A stretch of 64,000 bases of DNA from Pseudomonadota bacterium (GCA_021325025.1 JAJPHZ010000038.1:1-64000); one strand, 5' to 3'. Positions 52,168 through 60,787 are shown, counted from the first letter of the stretch. Numbers and translations: made by a program. The notes: generated by a model from the sequence alone, not told the origin.

Positions 52168-53220
52168 ATGTCACATCGACCATCGACCCTGCTCCGCGCC
52201 GGCGGCTTGCTCAGCGTCCTGCTGACTGCGGCGGCGCTCGGTCCCGGCCCGGCGCGCGCCAAAGCCTACACCTTTGAACTGAACATCCAGGACACCGTCA
52301 TCACGCTGGTGGAAGGGCAGAAATTTCACACCTTCGCCTTCAACGGGCAGGTGCCAGGCCCGCTCATCCACGTCAAAGAGGGCGACGACGTCACCGTCAA
52401 GGTCACCAACCTGACCACGCTGACGCACACCATCCACTGGCACGGCCTGACACAGAAGGGGACCTGGCAGATGGACGGAGTGCCCGGCGTCACGCAGCCG
52501 GCCATCGCTCCGGGCGATACCTTTACCTACCGCTTCAAGGCGGAGCCGGCGGGCACCTACTGGTACCACTGTCACGTCAACGTCAACGAGCACGTCTCGA
52601 TGCGGGGCATGTGGGGCCCGCTCATCATCGACGCTGCCCGGCCCACCCGGTTGGAGAAGAGGGTAACCAAAGATTACGTGCTGATGATGGGGGCGTGGCC
52701 GTCAAAGTGGGCGATGAAGCCGGGCTACGGCGGCGTGCCGGGAGACGTGGAGGACTACTTCACGATCAACGGCAAGGCGTATCCCGACACCCAGCCCATT
52801 CGGGTCAAGAAGGGCGACGTTATACGGCTGCGCCTGTTTGCGACCAGCGACGTGCTCCATTCGCTGCACATTCACGGCCATGTCTTCCTGATCGCCTTCA
52901 AGGATGGCCACGCCCTGCCCAGGCCCATCGAGGCCGATACCGTGCTGCTTGGACCAGGCGAGCGCTACGACCTCATCCTGACTGCCGACAATCCCGGCCG
53001 CTGGATGGTGCACGACCATATCGACACCCACACTACCAATGCCGGCAAGCCGATGGGCGGAATCATGACCGTGATCGAGTACGACGGCGTGGAGCGCAAC
53101 GACAATTGGTACGAATGGAAGGACAAGAAGTTTGTTCCCGATTTCTACTACGAACAGTCGCTCAAGAAGCCTTACGGCCTGTATGAAAGCGCGGCACTCA
53201 AGGGACAGCCGGCGCAATGA
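52168..53220 (+). CDS. Two-domain multicopper oxidase (type-1 copper in domain 1)
   Basis: A 350-residue secreted cupredoxin protein. A signal peptide-like N-terminus (LLSVLLTAAALGPGPARAKA) is followed by two cupredoxin domains. Domain 1 has HTIHWHG (trinuclear ligands) and 'YWYHCHVNVNEHVSMRGM', providing T1 Cys135 and further ligands. Domain 2 has HSLHIHGHVFLIA and HDHIDTHTTNAGKPMGG; the laccase HCH has become HDH, so T1 is lost there. This is a two-domain, T1-in-domain-1 layout. ATG 52168 or GTG 52165 may be the start; AGGAGG is at 52148-52153. It shares four bases with the following cytochrome frame. Confidence 0.84.
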   Translation: MSHRPSTLLRAGGLLSVLLTAAALGPGPARAKAYTFELNIQDTVITLVEGQKFHTFAFNGQVPGPLIHVKEGDDVTVKVTNLTTLTHTIHWHGLTQKGTWQMDGVPGVTQPAIAPGDTFTYRFKAEPAGTYWYHCHVNVNEHVSMRGMWGPLIIDAARPTRLEKRVTKDYVLMMGAWPSKWAMKPGYGGVPGDVEDYFTINGKAYPDTQPIRVKKGDVIRLRLFATSDVLHSLHIHGHVFLIAFKDGHALPRPIEADTVLLGPGERYDLILTADNPGRWMVHDHIDTHTTNAGKPMGGIMTVIEYDGVERNDNWYEWKDKKFVPDFYYEQSLKKPYGLYESAALKGQPAQ

Positions 53221-53249
53221 GTCTGCGTGAAGCGGAGAAAGGAGGCACC

Positions 53250-53945
53250 ATGGGCCGAATCCCGATCCTACTGTGCGTGGCGGCGCTCACTGCGGCGGCG
53301 CCCGCGTTGGCCGGCGCGGCTGACGGCGACGCCATCCTCAAGCAGCAATGCGCCCCTTGTCATGCCCTGAGCAAGCCGTCTGACTTGAGTCTAGAGCGTC
53401 TGTGGAAGCGCAAGGGACCGGACCTGTATTACGCCGGCGTCAAGTTCAACCAGCAGTGGCTGGTGCAATGGCTGCAAAATCCGGCACGCATCAGGCCTGC
53501 CGGCGAATTCTACTTCAAGCATGTCAAGATGACGCCCGGCGGCGACATAGTCGACATCGCCGCTCTGCCCCGCCATCCCAGGCTGTCCAAGGCCGACGCC
53601 GAAGCGGCCGCGGCGGCGCTGATGGCGCTCAAGGGGCCCGACGCCATGGTCAGCAAGGGCGCGTTCAAAAAGCAGGCGGTGCCCGCGCTGATCGGTGCGA
53701 TGTTCTTCGAAAAGCTGCGCGGCTGCGCGGCTTGCCACATGGACAAGCCCAACTCCGGCGGGCTGTCGGGCCCTGAACTGTACGACGCCGGCAAGCGCCT
53801 GCAACCCGACTATATTTATGCCTATATCAAAGCGCCGCAGCGCTTCGATCCGCACATCTGGATGCCGCAGCTCGATCTCTCGGAAACCGATCTGCAGCGC
53901 CTCGCCAATTACCTGGCGGCCCGTCAGGACGCAGCAGCGAAGTGA
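53250..53945 (+). CDS. Diheme cytochrome c
   Basis: A 231-residue secreted cytochrome c with two heme-binding motifs, CAPCH near residue 36 of the precursor and CAACH near 162, so a diheme protein. It has a signal peptide (MGRIPILLCVAALTAAAPALAG). Candidate distal methionines lie in 'KHVKMTPGG' and 'IWMPQLDLS'. GGAGG sits five bases before the ATG at 53250; an earlier ATG at 53217 overlaps the oxidase stop. It is probably an electron carrier or donor for the copper enzymes beside it. Confidence 0.87.
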   Translation: MGRIPILLCVAALTAAAPALAGAADGDAILKQQCAPCHALSKPSDLSLERLWKRKGPDLYYAGVKFNQQWLVQWLQNPARIRPAGEFYFKHVKMTPGGDIVDIAALPRHPRLSKADAEAAAAALMALKGPDAMVSKGAFKKQAVPALIGAMFFEKLRGCAACHMDKPNSGGLSGPELYDAGKRLQPDYIYAYIKAPQRFDPHIWMPQLDLSETDLQRLANYLAARQDAAAK

Positions 53946-54004
53946 AAACCGGCCGCGGCCTTATGGCCTTATGCCCCGGCCCTCGTTGCAGGAAGGAAAC
54001 CCCG

Positions 54005-54412
54005 ATGGTGACACAGTATATCCGAAAGGTCGGTCTGTTCGTCTTAAGCGCGTCGCTGCTGGTGGCCGGGCTTCAAATAGGCGCCCGGGCCCGCGCCGAT
54101 GATGACGCCAAATGGGCCGCCACCGAAAAACTGTACAACACATATTGCGTTCAATGTCACGGCATGAACCGCAACGGCAAGGGGATCAATGCCAAGTCGA
54201 TGCCGGTTCAGCCGCGCGACCATTCCGACCCCAAGGGCATGGGCGCAATTCCTGACAGCGAAATCGTCAAGGCGATTACCTATGGCGGCCTGTCTGTAAA
54301 CAAATCGGTGCTGATGCCGGCGTGGGGCAAGGTGCTCAGCGCCCAGCAAATCCAGGACCTCGCAGCATATATCCGTCACGTCTGTCAGTGCGGAGCGGAA
54401 GCAAAACACTAA
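54005..54412 (+). CDS. Monoheme cytochrome c
   Basis: A 135-residue secreted cytochrome c: signal 'YIRKVGLFVLSASLLVAGLQIGA', heme motif CVQCH with following 'GMNRNGKGI', and a distal methionine in VLMPAWGKVLS. This is a class-I-like small periplasmic cytochrome, as seen next to nirK in denitrifiers. AGGAAGGA precedes the ATG at 54005. It ends with a Cys-rich tail (CQCG). It lies 19 bases before nirK. Confidence 0.87.
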   Translation: MVTQYIRKVGLFVLSASLLVAGLQIGARARADDDAKWAATEKLYNTYCVQCHGMNRNGKGINAKSMPVQPRDHSDPKGMGAIPDSEIVKAITYGGLSVNKSVLMPAWGKVLSAQQIQDLAAYIRHVCQCGAEAKH

Positions 54413-54431
54413 TCCAACAAAGGAGCCATAC

Positions 54432-55367
54432 ATGTCAGGACTCAAGCTCAACCTGCTCACCGCCGCAATTGTCGCTGCCGCGCTGTCCGCGGCGGCAAAC
54501 GCATCGGCGAAGACCGTCAAGGTGACCCTTCACGCCAAGGAGGTGGACCTGCCGATCGACAACAAGGGCACGATGTACCGTGCCTGGACCTTTGACGGCA
54601 AGGTTCCCGGGCCGCTGGTCCGCGTCACCCAGGGCGATACGGTCGACTTCACCCTGGTCAATGACCCGGCCAACAAGAACTCACATGCGATGGACTTCCA
54701 TGCCGCGCAATTGGACGTGGTCAAGGACTTCGGCTCGGTCAAGCCCGGGGAAAGCAAGCATTATACTTTCACTGCGCATTATCCCGGCGTCTTCTACTAT
54801 CATTGCGGCGCCGACCCGATGATTCAGCACATCGCGCACGGCATGTTCGGCGCGATTATCGTCGATCCCGGGGATCCGCACGCGATGCCGAAAGCGGATC
54901 GCGAATATGTACTGATACAGTCGGAAGTCTACCCGAACCCTGACGATGTCGATTCGCTGATGGCCGACAAGTGGAAAAACGTCGTCTTTAACTTTGGCGT
55001 CTTCAAGTACGACCCGGTCCATGATTCCAACGCCACCAAGTGGCTGCAGGCAAAGCCCGGAGAGCGCGTTCGAATATACTTTGTCAACGCCGGTCCCAAC
55101 GAGTTCTCCTCCTTCCATCCCATCGCCGGCATCTGGGATCGTGTCTATCCCGGCGGCAATCCGCGCAATGCAGTCTACGGGCTGCAAAGCATGACCGTAG
55201 GCCCGGGCGACGCCGCCACCTTCGATCTGGTCTCGCCGGTGGAAGGCGCCAACGCGATCGTTACGCATTCGCTGCGTTCGGCGCTCTCGGGTGCCATCGC
55301 GGTCATCATGTTCACCAAGGATGCCGATGCGAAGATGGGCCGCGGCGAGCAAATCATCGTCCGCTGA
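54432..55367 (+). CDS. nirK: Copper-containing nitrite reductase NirK
   Basis: A 311-residue secreted two-cupredoxin enzyme that reduces nitrite to nitric oxide in the periplasm. Type-1 copper ligands are His85, Cys125, His133 and Met138 (in YYHCGADPMIQHIAHGM). Type-2 ligands are His90, His124 and His279 (IVTHSLRSA). Catalytic residues are Asp88 (HAMDFHAA) and His229 (SFHPIAGIW). A signal peptide (LLTAAIVAAALSAAANASA) is present. CAAAGGAG before the ATG supports the start. It is the last gene of the cluster; cytochromes upstream are likely donors. Confidence 0.93.
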   Translation: MSGLKLNLLTAAIVAAALSAAANASAKTVKVTLHAKEVDLPIDNKGTMYRAWTFDGKVPGPLVRVTQGDTVDFTLVNDPANKNSHAMDFHAAQLDVVKDFGSVKPGESKHYTFTAHYPGVFYYHCGADPMIQHIAHGMFGAIIVDPGDPHAMPKADREYVLIQSEVYPNPDDVDSLMADKWKNVVFNFGVFKYDPVHDSNATKWLQAKPGERVRIYFVNAGPNEFSSFHPIAGIWDRVYPGGNPRNAVYGLQSMTVGPGDAATFDLVSPVEGANAIVTHSLRSALSGAIAVIMFTKDADAKMGRGEQIIVR

Positions 55368-55379
55368 AGCGGCTCAACG

Positions 55380-55413
55380 GCACGCGCCGGACGTTCCAGG
55401 GTCCGGCGTGTGC
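55380..55413 (+). terminator. Hairpin terminator-like structure after nirK
   Basis: Arms 55380-55392 and 55401-55413 (13 bases each) pair at twelve positions, with an 8-base loop. It starts 13 bases after the nirK stop. The stem is GC-rich, but no U tract follows, so Rho or partial termination may be involved. Confidence 0.55.
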
Positions 55414-55416
55414 CCT

Positions 55417-55614
55417 TCAAGCCGCCTCCTCGCTCGGCGCGGTCGGTTCGAGCCAATTGCCCACGCGCCCAACGGGCCGGTCCCGGAAGGTCGGATTGCC
55501 GTGTCCTGCCACTTTGAGGATTACTGCTTCACCCTGCGGCTGAGCCGCCGCCCCACCATTCAGCTCCACTACAGTTATGTGCTTGGCGCAAGTATAACCG
55601 GTGCGATCTACCAT
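55417..55614 (-). CDS. Small open reading frame, possibly real
   Basis: A 65-residue frame from an ATG at 55614: MVDRTGYTCAKHITVVELNG, then 'EAVILKVAGHGNPTFRDRPVG' (split here for length) and a WLEPTAPSEEAA tail. Composition is more protein-like than that of neighbouring shadow frames. It is just downstream of the LLM gene on the same strand (a TTG at 55665 could extend it by 17 residues). No ribosome binding site of note. No family recognised. Confidence 0.3.
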   Translation of the reverse strand: MVDRTGYTCAKHITVVELNGGAAAQPQGEAVILKVAGHGNPTFRDRPVGRVGNWLEPTAPSEEAA

Positions 55615-55675
55615 TGCGGGCGCGAGGGCGACTCCGGCTTCATTCAGACGAAGTTGATGATGCAATCAGGCGCCG

Positions 55676-56536
55676 TCAGCCGATCAGGCGCGCGTACTCG
55701 TCGAGCCAGCGCAGCGCCGTATCAGTGCCGGCCGGCGGGACGCCGCAAATCAGGCGGTGGGCGCCACCGTCTATCGCCTCGTCGAGCACGGCGCGATCCG
55801 GTGCCACCCATCCGCCGGTGACCGCAGCCCAGATCGCGGTGATGTTCAACGATAGCGCATCGCGGCCCGCCTCTTGCGCCATCCGGCGGAACTTCGCAAC
55901 CAGGGCGCCGAAACCCGGCGTCAGCGCCGGAAGCCATCCGTCGCAATATTGGATCGCGGCGCGCATCGCCTTGAGGCCCTGGCCGCCAAAGAGAATCGGC
56001 GGATGCGGTTTCTGAACCGGTTTCGGTTCGCTCCAGATGGGATCGAAATTTACCCACTTGCCGTGATAGCTGGCCTGGGCGCCGGTCCAGATTGCCTTTA
56101 TCGCCTGCGTCTTGTCCCGCGCGATTTCCCATCGGCTGGCGAACGGCGTCCCGTGATTTTCCATCTCCTCGGCATTCCACCCGGTGCCGATTCCGAACAC
56201 GAAACGTCCGCCGGACAGGAAATCCAGACTGGCGGTTTCTTTGGCCAGGATGATCGGATCGCGCTGAATGACCAGGCAGATTGCGGTGCCGAGCAGGAGT
56301 TTACGCGTCACCCCGGCCGCCATCGCCAGCGCCACCAGCGGGTCTGTCATCGCCCAGTACTCTCGCGGCAATGGCGCATCGCCCAGCGGCCACGGCGTGC
56401 GGCGGGAAGCCGGGATGTGAGAATGCTCACACACGAATAGTGACTCGAATCCGCGTTCCTCGGCGGCGCGCGCCAGATGATCGATTCGAATCGCCTGGTC
56501 GGTGGGAAATATCACAACGCCGTATTTCAAATGCAC
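55676..56536 (-). CDS. LLM-class F420-dependent oxidoreductase
   Basis: A 286-residue luciferase-like monooxygenase fold protein. Family landmarks: 'KYGVVIFPTDQAIRIDHLARAAEERGFESLFVCEHSHIP' at the N-terminus, 'LGTAICLVIQRDPIILAKETASLDFLSGGRFVFGIGTGWN', and 'KPHPPILFGGQGLKAMRAA' at the middle. This subtype normally uses F420. The GTG at 56536 has AGG upstream; a GTG at 56548 gives four more residues. It diverges from the cupin gene. Confidence 0.85.
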   Translation of the reverse strand: MHLKYGVVIFPTDQAIRIDHLARAAEERGFESLFVCEHSHIPASRRTPWPLGDAPLPREYWAMTDPLVALAMAAGVTRKLLLGTAICLVIQRDPIILAKETASLDFLSGGRFVFGIGTGWNAEEMENHGTPFASRWEIARDKTQAIKAIWTGAQASYHGKWVNFDPIWSEPKPVQKPHPPILFGGQGLKAMRAAIQYCDGWLPALTPGFGALVAKFRRMAQEAGRDALSLNITAIWAAVTGGWVAPDRAVLDEAIDGGAHRLICGVPPAGTDTALRWLDEYARLIG

Positions 56537-56638
56537 CTGCCTGCGCACGCCCGCTTGCGGCGCGTGCCGCCGCGGGAGTATGGGATCAACGGATGCCGAT
56601 GGTCAAATCTCTCAGCCTGGCATGATCGGAGGCGCAAA

Positions 56639-57004
56639 ATGGGCGCAATTCATACGCGGCGCGGCGAAGCTATAGCCTGGGAGGAAAACCGCACTACCGA
56701 AGCCGGCGATTCGGCGCGCTGGGGCGTGCGCACCAAACCGTACTTCGAACCCGCCGAAGTGGGGATGATGCTGCGTGTGGTCGAATACGCGCCGCACTGG
56801 GTAGTTGAAGCGCACAGCCATGCCGCCGGCGAAATCGTCTATATACTGGACGGCGAGGTCAGCGTCGGCCAGGAGCGTTTCGGACCGGGTGATGCGCTTC
56901 ATATCGAACCCAATACCGTTTACGGTCCGCTCAAGGCCGGGCCCCAGGGCGTGCGTTTCGTGCTCATGTTCACCGGCACGCCGGGGATGACGTCGGCAAG
57001 CTAA
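56639..57004 (+). CDS. Cupin-domain protein
   Basis: A 121-residue single cupin. Motif 1 is 'HWVVEAHSHAAGEIVYILDGE' with metal ligands His, His and Glu; motif 2 is GPGDALHIEPNTVYGPLKAG. The usual second-motif histidine appears only as a shifted His, so metal binding is probable but not certain. GGAGG lies six bases before ATG 56639. Function ranges from sugar isomerases to sensors; no specific role can be assigned. Confidence 0.82.
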   Translation: MGAIHTRRGEAIAWEENRTTEAGDSARWGVRTKPYFEPAEVGMMLRVVEYAPHWVVEAHSHAAGEIVYILDGEVSVGQERFGPGDALHIEPNTVYGPLKAGPQGVRFVLMFTGTPGMTSAS

Positions 57005-57067
57005 GCGGCGCAGCGAGTCAGCGGCGCCGCTTACGCGGCTGGCGGCGATGTCGAATCATTACACCGA

Positions 57068-57784
57068 CTAAAACGTATCTTCCGCTTCACGCTTCTTGCG
57101 CCGCTGGATATAGCCGTCCTGCACCGCGCCATAAAGATCGACCGCGTAGCGATCGACGTCCTCGAACAACTGCAGATTGAGCGAGCGGTAGTTAACCGCC
57201 GAGGCGACCGTGGCGCCGGCCTGAGCCGGGAAGGAGACATACCACGGCAACGTGTAGCTCATCGGATTCATCGAGCCATCCACCACCCGGCCGAACGCAT
57301 CGCGGATGGAGGAGGGACCGAAAAACGGCAGCACCAGGTAAGGACCCATCGCGACGCCGTAATGGCCCAACGTCAGACCGAAATCCTGGTCATGCTCCTT
57401 GAGCCCGAACCACGGGTCGGCGACGTCGAAAAAGCCCACACCACCCAGCGTACTGTTGATCAGGAAGCGGCCCACCTCCGTTCCGGCGCGATCCAGCTTG
57501 AGTTGAAAGAGGTTGTTGGCAAAGCGCGGAATGACGCCGACGTTGTCCCAGAAATCCCCGATATGACGACGCACGTCCTCGGGCAGGACGTCGGCATAAC
57601 CGGTCGCCACCGGGCGCAGGATCCATTTGTCCAGCTTAAGGTTGAACCAGAACATCTTTTCGTTGAACGGCGCGAGCGGGTCCGCGTAAGTTTCGGAACC
57701 GGGCTGATCCGTGGCGCCAGCCGCAAACGCGACACCGCCGCCCAGGGCCGAAAGGATCAGCATAGCGATCAATAACTTTTTCAC
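57068..57784 (-). CDS. mlaA: MlaA-type outer-membrane lipid asymmetry protein (not a lipoprotein)
   Basis: A 238-residue MlaA/VacJ protein. It has 'DPLAPFNEKMFWFNLKLDKWILRPVATGY', 'RRHIGDFWDNVGVIPRFANNLFQLK', 'GRFLINSTLGGVGFFDVADPWFGLK' and 'DFGLTLGHYGVAMGPYLVLPFFGPS', all conserved. In E. coli MlaA is a lipoprotein; here the N-terminus (MKKLLIAMLILSALGGGVAFAA) is a plain signal peptide and the protein contains no cysteine at all. GTG at 57784 follows GGGAGG. It removes mislocalised phospholipids from the outer leaflet. Confidence 0.93.
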   Translation of the reverse strand: MKKLLIAMLILSALGGGVAFAAGATDQPGSETYADPLAPFNEKMFWFNLKLDKWILRPVATGYADVLPEDVRRHIGDFWDNVGVIPRFANNLFQLKLDRAGTEVGRFLINSTLGGVGFFDVADPWFGLKEHDQDFGLTLGHYGVAMGPYLVLPFFGPSSIRDAFGRVVDGSMNPMSYTLPWYVSFPAQAGATVASAVNYRSLNLQLFEDVDRYAVDLYGAVQDGYIQRRKKREAEDTF

Positions 57785-57923
57785 TTTAGTCCTCCCAGGG
57801 AATACCTAAACCGCTCGGCCGGCCTTCAAGGTATCCTATCAGGCGATTTTTTCGATCAAAGCGATTTAGCGACTGACATTTGAACCGGCTCGCGCCCTGG
57901 CGATCGACGCTGCCGACGTTGCG

Positions 57924-58598
57924 TCATCCACCGCTATCGATCGACTGCTGCTTCTGCCTGATCGCGGCGACCAGCTTGTCATAACCCTGCTGGTTCATGA
58001 TGCGGTTGAACTGGTTGCGGTAATTGCCCACCAGGCTGATGTTATCGATCAGGACGTCGTAAACCTTCCAGGTTCCGCCTGATTCCTTAAGCCGGTAATT
58101 GACCGAGATCGGCTCACCGCCCTGCGGCACGATATTGGTATTGACCTGGGCCAACGAGCCGTCCTGCGTTTGCTTGACGTAGACGATCTTCTGGCCCTTG
58201 TAGCCCTCGATCTTGCCCATGTAGGAGGCCTCCAGCAGTCCGGTAAAGGCACGGACGAACTGGTCGCGCTGGGCTTGCGAAAGCGTGCGCCAATGGTAAC
58301 CCATCGCTGAGCGGGCCATGTCGGAGAAGTCAAAGCGTGGTGCGATAATTTCTCGCAGCTTCTCGCGCCGCTCCGCAGTGGCCGACTTGTATGAAGGGTC
58401 GGTTACGATCGCCAATACCTGTTTGACGGTTTCCCTGACCGCGGCCATTGGATCGCCGGCCGCCGCCAATGCCCGGTGCGCCAGGCCCAACGCGAGCACC
58501 AGGCCGGCCGCTAACGCCAGGGCCCGGGCTGACCCGCTACTTCGATCCCGGGGCCTTGGCGCGGCCTGGATCGGTGATGGTTGGAGTGTCGAGTGCAT
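57924..58598 (-). CDS. mlaC: MlaC, periplasmic phospholipid carrier
   Basis: A 224-residue periplasmic protein with signal 'SARALALAAGLVLALGLAHRALAAAG'. MlaC (Tol_Tol_Ttg2) features: 'REIIAPRFDFSDMARSAMGYHWRTLSQAQRDQFVRAFTGLLEASY', and 'VNYRLKESGGTWKVYDVLIDNISLVGNYRNQFNRIM'. It shuttles phospholipid between MlaA and MlaD. It overlaps mlaD by 62 bases (58537-58598). The ATG at 58598 is used; GGAAGCG precedes it. Confidence 0.9.
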   Translation of the reverse strand: MHSTLQPSPIQAAPRPRDRSSGSARALALAAGLVLALGLAHRALAAAGDPMAAVRETVKQVLAIVTDPSYKSATAERREKLREIIAPRFDFSDMARSAMGYHWRTLSQAQRDQFVRAFTGLLEASYMGKIEGYKGQKIVYVKQTQDGSLAQVNTNIVPQGGEPISVNYRLKESGGTWKVYDVLIDNISLVGNYRNQFNRIMNQQGYDKLVAAIRQKQQSIDSGG

Positions 58599-59079
58599 CG
58601 CTTCCCTTCTCCGCACTTTGCTTCTTGCCGCCTCCCGACGTGCCGATGTTGTTGATGAACTGTCCGATCACGTCCTCCAAAACGACCGCGGATTCGGTCT
58701 GGCGCAGGACTCCGCCATTGGCCAGATACTCGCCGCTGCCGGGCAGAATCGCAACGTACTTGTCGCCGATCAGCCCGCGCGTTCGGATCGACGCGATCGC
58801 GTCGCTGTCGATCTTGACGCCGCGATCGATGCGCATGGCGACCTTGGCCCGCTCGCCGTTGAGCGTAATCCCGATTACCTTGCCGATCGCGACGCCCGCA
58901 ATCTCGACGCTGTCGCCGCTCTTGAGCCCCGAGATGTTGTCGAAGTTGGCGTAGATCACGTAACTGGGCGGCGCGAACAGCTCCAGCTTGCCCAGGCGGA
59001 AGGACAGAAAGGCCAGCGCCGCCAGCCCCGCCAGGGCGAAAAGGCCGACGATAAATTGAGTGGTGCGGCTTGCGTACAT
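58537..59079 (-). CDS. mlaD: MlaD, MCE-domain protein of the lipid ABC transporter
   Basis: A 180-residue protein: one N-terminal transmembrane helix (FIVGLFALAGLAALAFLSF) and one MCE domain 'YVIYANFDNISGLKSGDSVEIAGVAIGKVIGI' with 'RTRGLIGDKYVAILPGSG'. The C-terminal helical part (LEDVIGQFINNIGTSGGG) is followed by a disordered tail. It forms the hexameric ring on MlaEF. The mlaF stop and its ATG overlap as TAATG at 59077-59081. Confidence 0.93.
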   Translation of the reverse strand: MYASRTTQFIVGLFALAGLAALAFLSFRLGKLELFAPPSYVIYANFDNISGLKSGDSVEIAGVAIGKVIGITLNGERAKVAMRIDRGVKIDSDAIASIRTRGLIGDKYVAILPGSGEYLANGGVLRQTESAVVLEDVIGQFINNIGTSGGGKKQSAEKGSDALDTPTITDPGRAKAPGSK

Positions 59080-59879
59080 TAAACTCTCGCCTCGGATCGG
59101 CCGCCGGCCGGCAAGTCATCATCGCCCGACCCCCTGCCGGCCAGAAAGCGTTCAAAAATTGGATCGTGTGCTTCCATCACCTGCGCGACCGTTCCGTTCA
59201 GCCACATCCTGCCCCGATGCATGAAGGCGACGCGGTCGGAAATCTCGAACACCTGCGGCACGTCGTGACTGACCATCACCACGGTCAGCCCGAATTTCTC
59301 ATGGGTGCGCCGAATCAGCTCGTGGATAGCGCCGGTGCGCGTGGGGTCCAGCCCGGTGGTGGGCTCGTCCAGATACAGGATGTTTGGGTTTCGAATCAGG
59401 GCCCTGGCCAGCGCGGCCCGCTTCTGCATCCCGCCGCTTATCTCCGACGGATACTTGTGACCCATTCCTTCCAGGCCCACCGCGGCCAGTTTATCGTTGA
59501 CTGCCCGCGCAATCTCCTCCCGGCTCATCCGGGTCTTTTCGACCAGCGGAAAGGCGACGTTTTCGAACACGGTCAAAGAGTCGAACAGCGCACCGCCCTG
59601 GAACAGGACGCCGAACTGCTCGCGCACCGAATCCAGCGCCCGCGAACTGAGCCTGGTGACGTCCACCCCGTTGATCACGATCCGGCCCGAATCCGCTCGC
59701 ATCAGCAGCGTCAGATGCTTGAGAAAGACCGTCTTGCCGCATCCGCTGGGTCCCACGATGGTGGTGATCTGGCCGCGCGGGCACTCCAGATCGACCCCGT
59801 CGAGCACCTGCTGAGTGCCGAATCGGCGGCGCAAATCGCTCACCTTGATCGCGATCGAATTGGAATTGGCGGCCGTCAT
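59079..59879 (-). CDS. mlaF: MlaF, ATP-binding subunit of the lipid ABC transporter
   Basis: A 266-residue ABC ATPase: Walker A GPSGCGKT, Q-loop near 'FGVLFQGGALFDSLTVFEN', signature SEISGGMQKR (an LSGGQ variant typical of Mla/Ttg2A), Walker B NILYLDEPTTGLDP and the H-loop SHDVPQVF. It energises MlaE. It overlaps mlaE by four bases (ATGA). Confidence 0.95.
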   Translation of the reverse strand: MTAANSNSIAIKVSDLRRRFGTQQVLDGVDLECPRGQITTIVGPSGCGKTVFLKHLTLLMRADSGRIVINGVDVTRLSSRALDSVREQFGVLFQGGALFDSLTVFENVAFPLVEKTRMSREEIARAVNDKLAAVGLEGMGHKYPSEISGGMQKRAALARALIRNPNILYLDEPTTGLDPTRTGAIHELIRRTHEKFGLTVVMVSHDVPQVFEISDRVAFMHRGRMWLNGTVAQVMEAHDPIFERFLAGRGSGDDDLPAGGRSEARV

Positions 59880-60691
59880 TTGAGCAGCAGCGAGGTCAGA
59901 AAATAATCGAACATCAGGATCAGCACGCTGGAGAGCACCACCGCCTCGGTGGTGGCGCGGCTGACACCGGTCGCCATACGCTCGGCATTATACCCCTTGT
60001 AGCACGACACCCAGGCCACGATCAGCCCAAACACCAGCGCCTTGTACAAGCCGCCGCTGACGTCGTCACCGGAGAGATTCTGCGCAATGCCGTTAAAGTA
60101 GCTGGCGGCCGGCGCGCCCATTAAGCCTACTCCCACGGCGTAGCCGCCCAGGATTCCGATCACGTCGAACATCGAGGTCAGCAGCGGAAAGCTGATCACG
60201 GCGGCGATAAGGCGCGGCGAGACCAGGTATTGAACCGGATTGATCGCCATCACCGTCAGCGCGTCGATTTGCTCGGTAACCTGCATCGCGCCGATTTCCG
60301 CCGCCATCGCCGAACCGGCCCGCGCCGTCACCATCAGGGCGGTCAGCACCGGCCCCAACTCCCGCACCAGCACCAGCGAAACCACGGTGCCCAGCGCGCC
60401 TTCGGAACCGAACTTGCGCAGCGTGAACTCGCCCTGCAGGCCGAGCACCATCCCGGTGAACATCGCGATCAGCGCGACCAGAAAGAAGGATTCGGCACCG
60501 ATGGTGCGGATCTGGCGCAACACCAGGCGCACCTTGTAAGGGGGCAACACGATTTCCACCATCGCCGAGAGCAGGAACAGAACGAACCGGCCCAATGCGT
60601 TAACGCCCTCCAGGATGGCGGCGCCAAGACGTTCGATGGCCGCCACGAGCGGCGGGCTGGCAGGGCGGTCGATGCTGATGGGGCTATTCAT
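59876..60691 (-). CDS. mlaE: MlaE, permease of the lipid ABC transporter
   Basis: A 271-residue permease of the MlaE/YrbE family. Hydrophobic segments are near 'FVLFLLSAMVEIVLP', 'SFFLVALIAMFTGMVLGLQGEF', 'VRELGPVLTALMVTARAGSAMAAEIGAMQVTEQIDAL' (the conserved family helix pair), 'LVSPRLIAAVISFPLLTSMF' and the C-terminal 'SSVLILMFDYFLTSLLLK'. It is the first gene of the mla operon; cofC lies 96 bp upstream. Confidence 0.94.
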   Translation of the reverse strand: MNSPISIDRPASPPLVAAIERLGAAILEGVNALGRFVLFLLSAMVEIVLPPYKVRLVLRQIRTIGAESFFLVALIAMFTGMVLGLQGEFTLRKFGSEGALGTVVSLVLVRELGPVLTALMVTARAGSAMAAEIGAMQVTEQIDALTVMAINPVQYLVSPRLIAAVISFPLLTSMFDVIGILGGYAVGVGLMGAPAASYFNGIAQNLSGDDVSGGLYKALVFGLIVAWVSCYKGYNAERMATGVSRATTEAVVLSSVLILMFDYFLTSLLLK

Positions 60692-60787
60692 CTTGCAAAG
60701 GCTGATGGGTGATACTCAGCGGTTGATTCTCAATTCAAACGTCGGCACACGTTGCGCGGCAAACCGCCCACCATTGAAGCCTGTGAA

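Larger units (their letters stand above)
55368..55675. other. 308-bp region between nirK and the LLM gene
   Basis: It contains the nirK hairpin (55380-55413) and, on the minus strand, the small open frame listed separately at 55417-55614. The remainder has no identifiable element. Confidence 0.45.
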
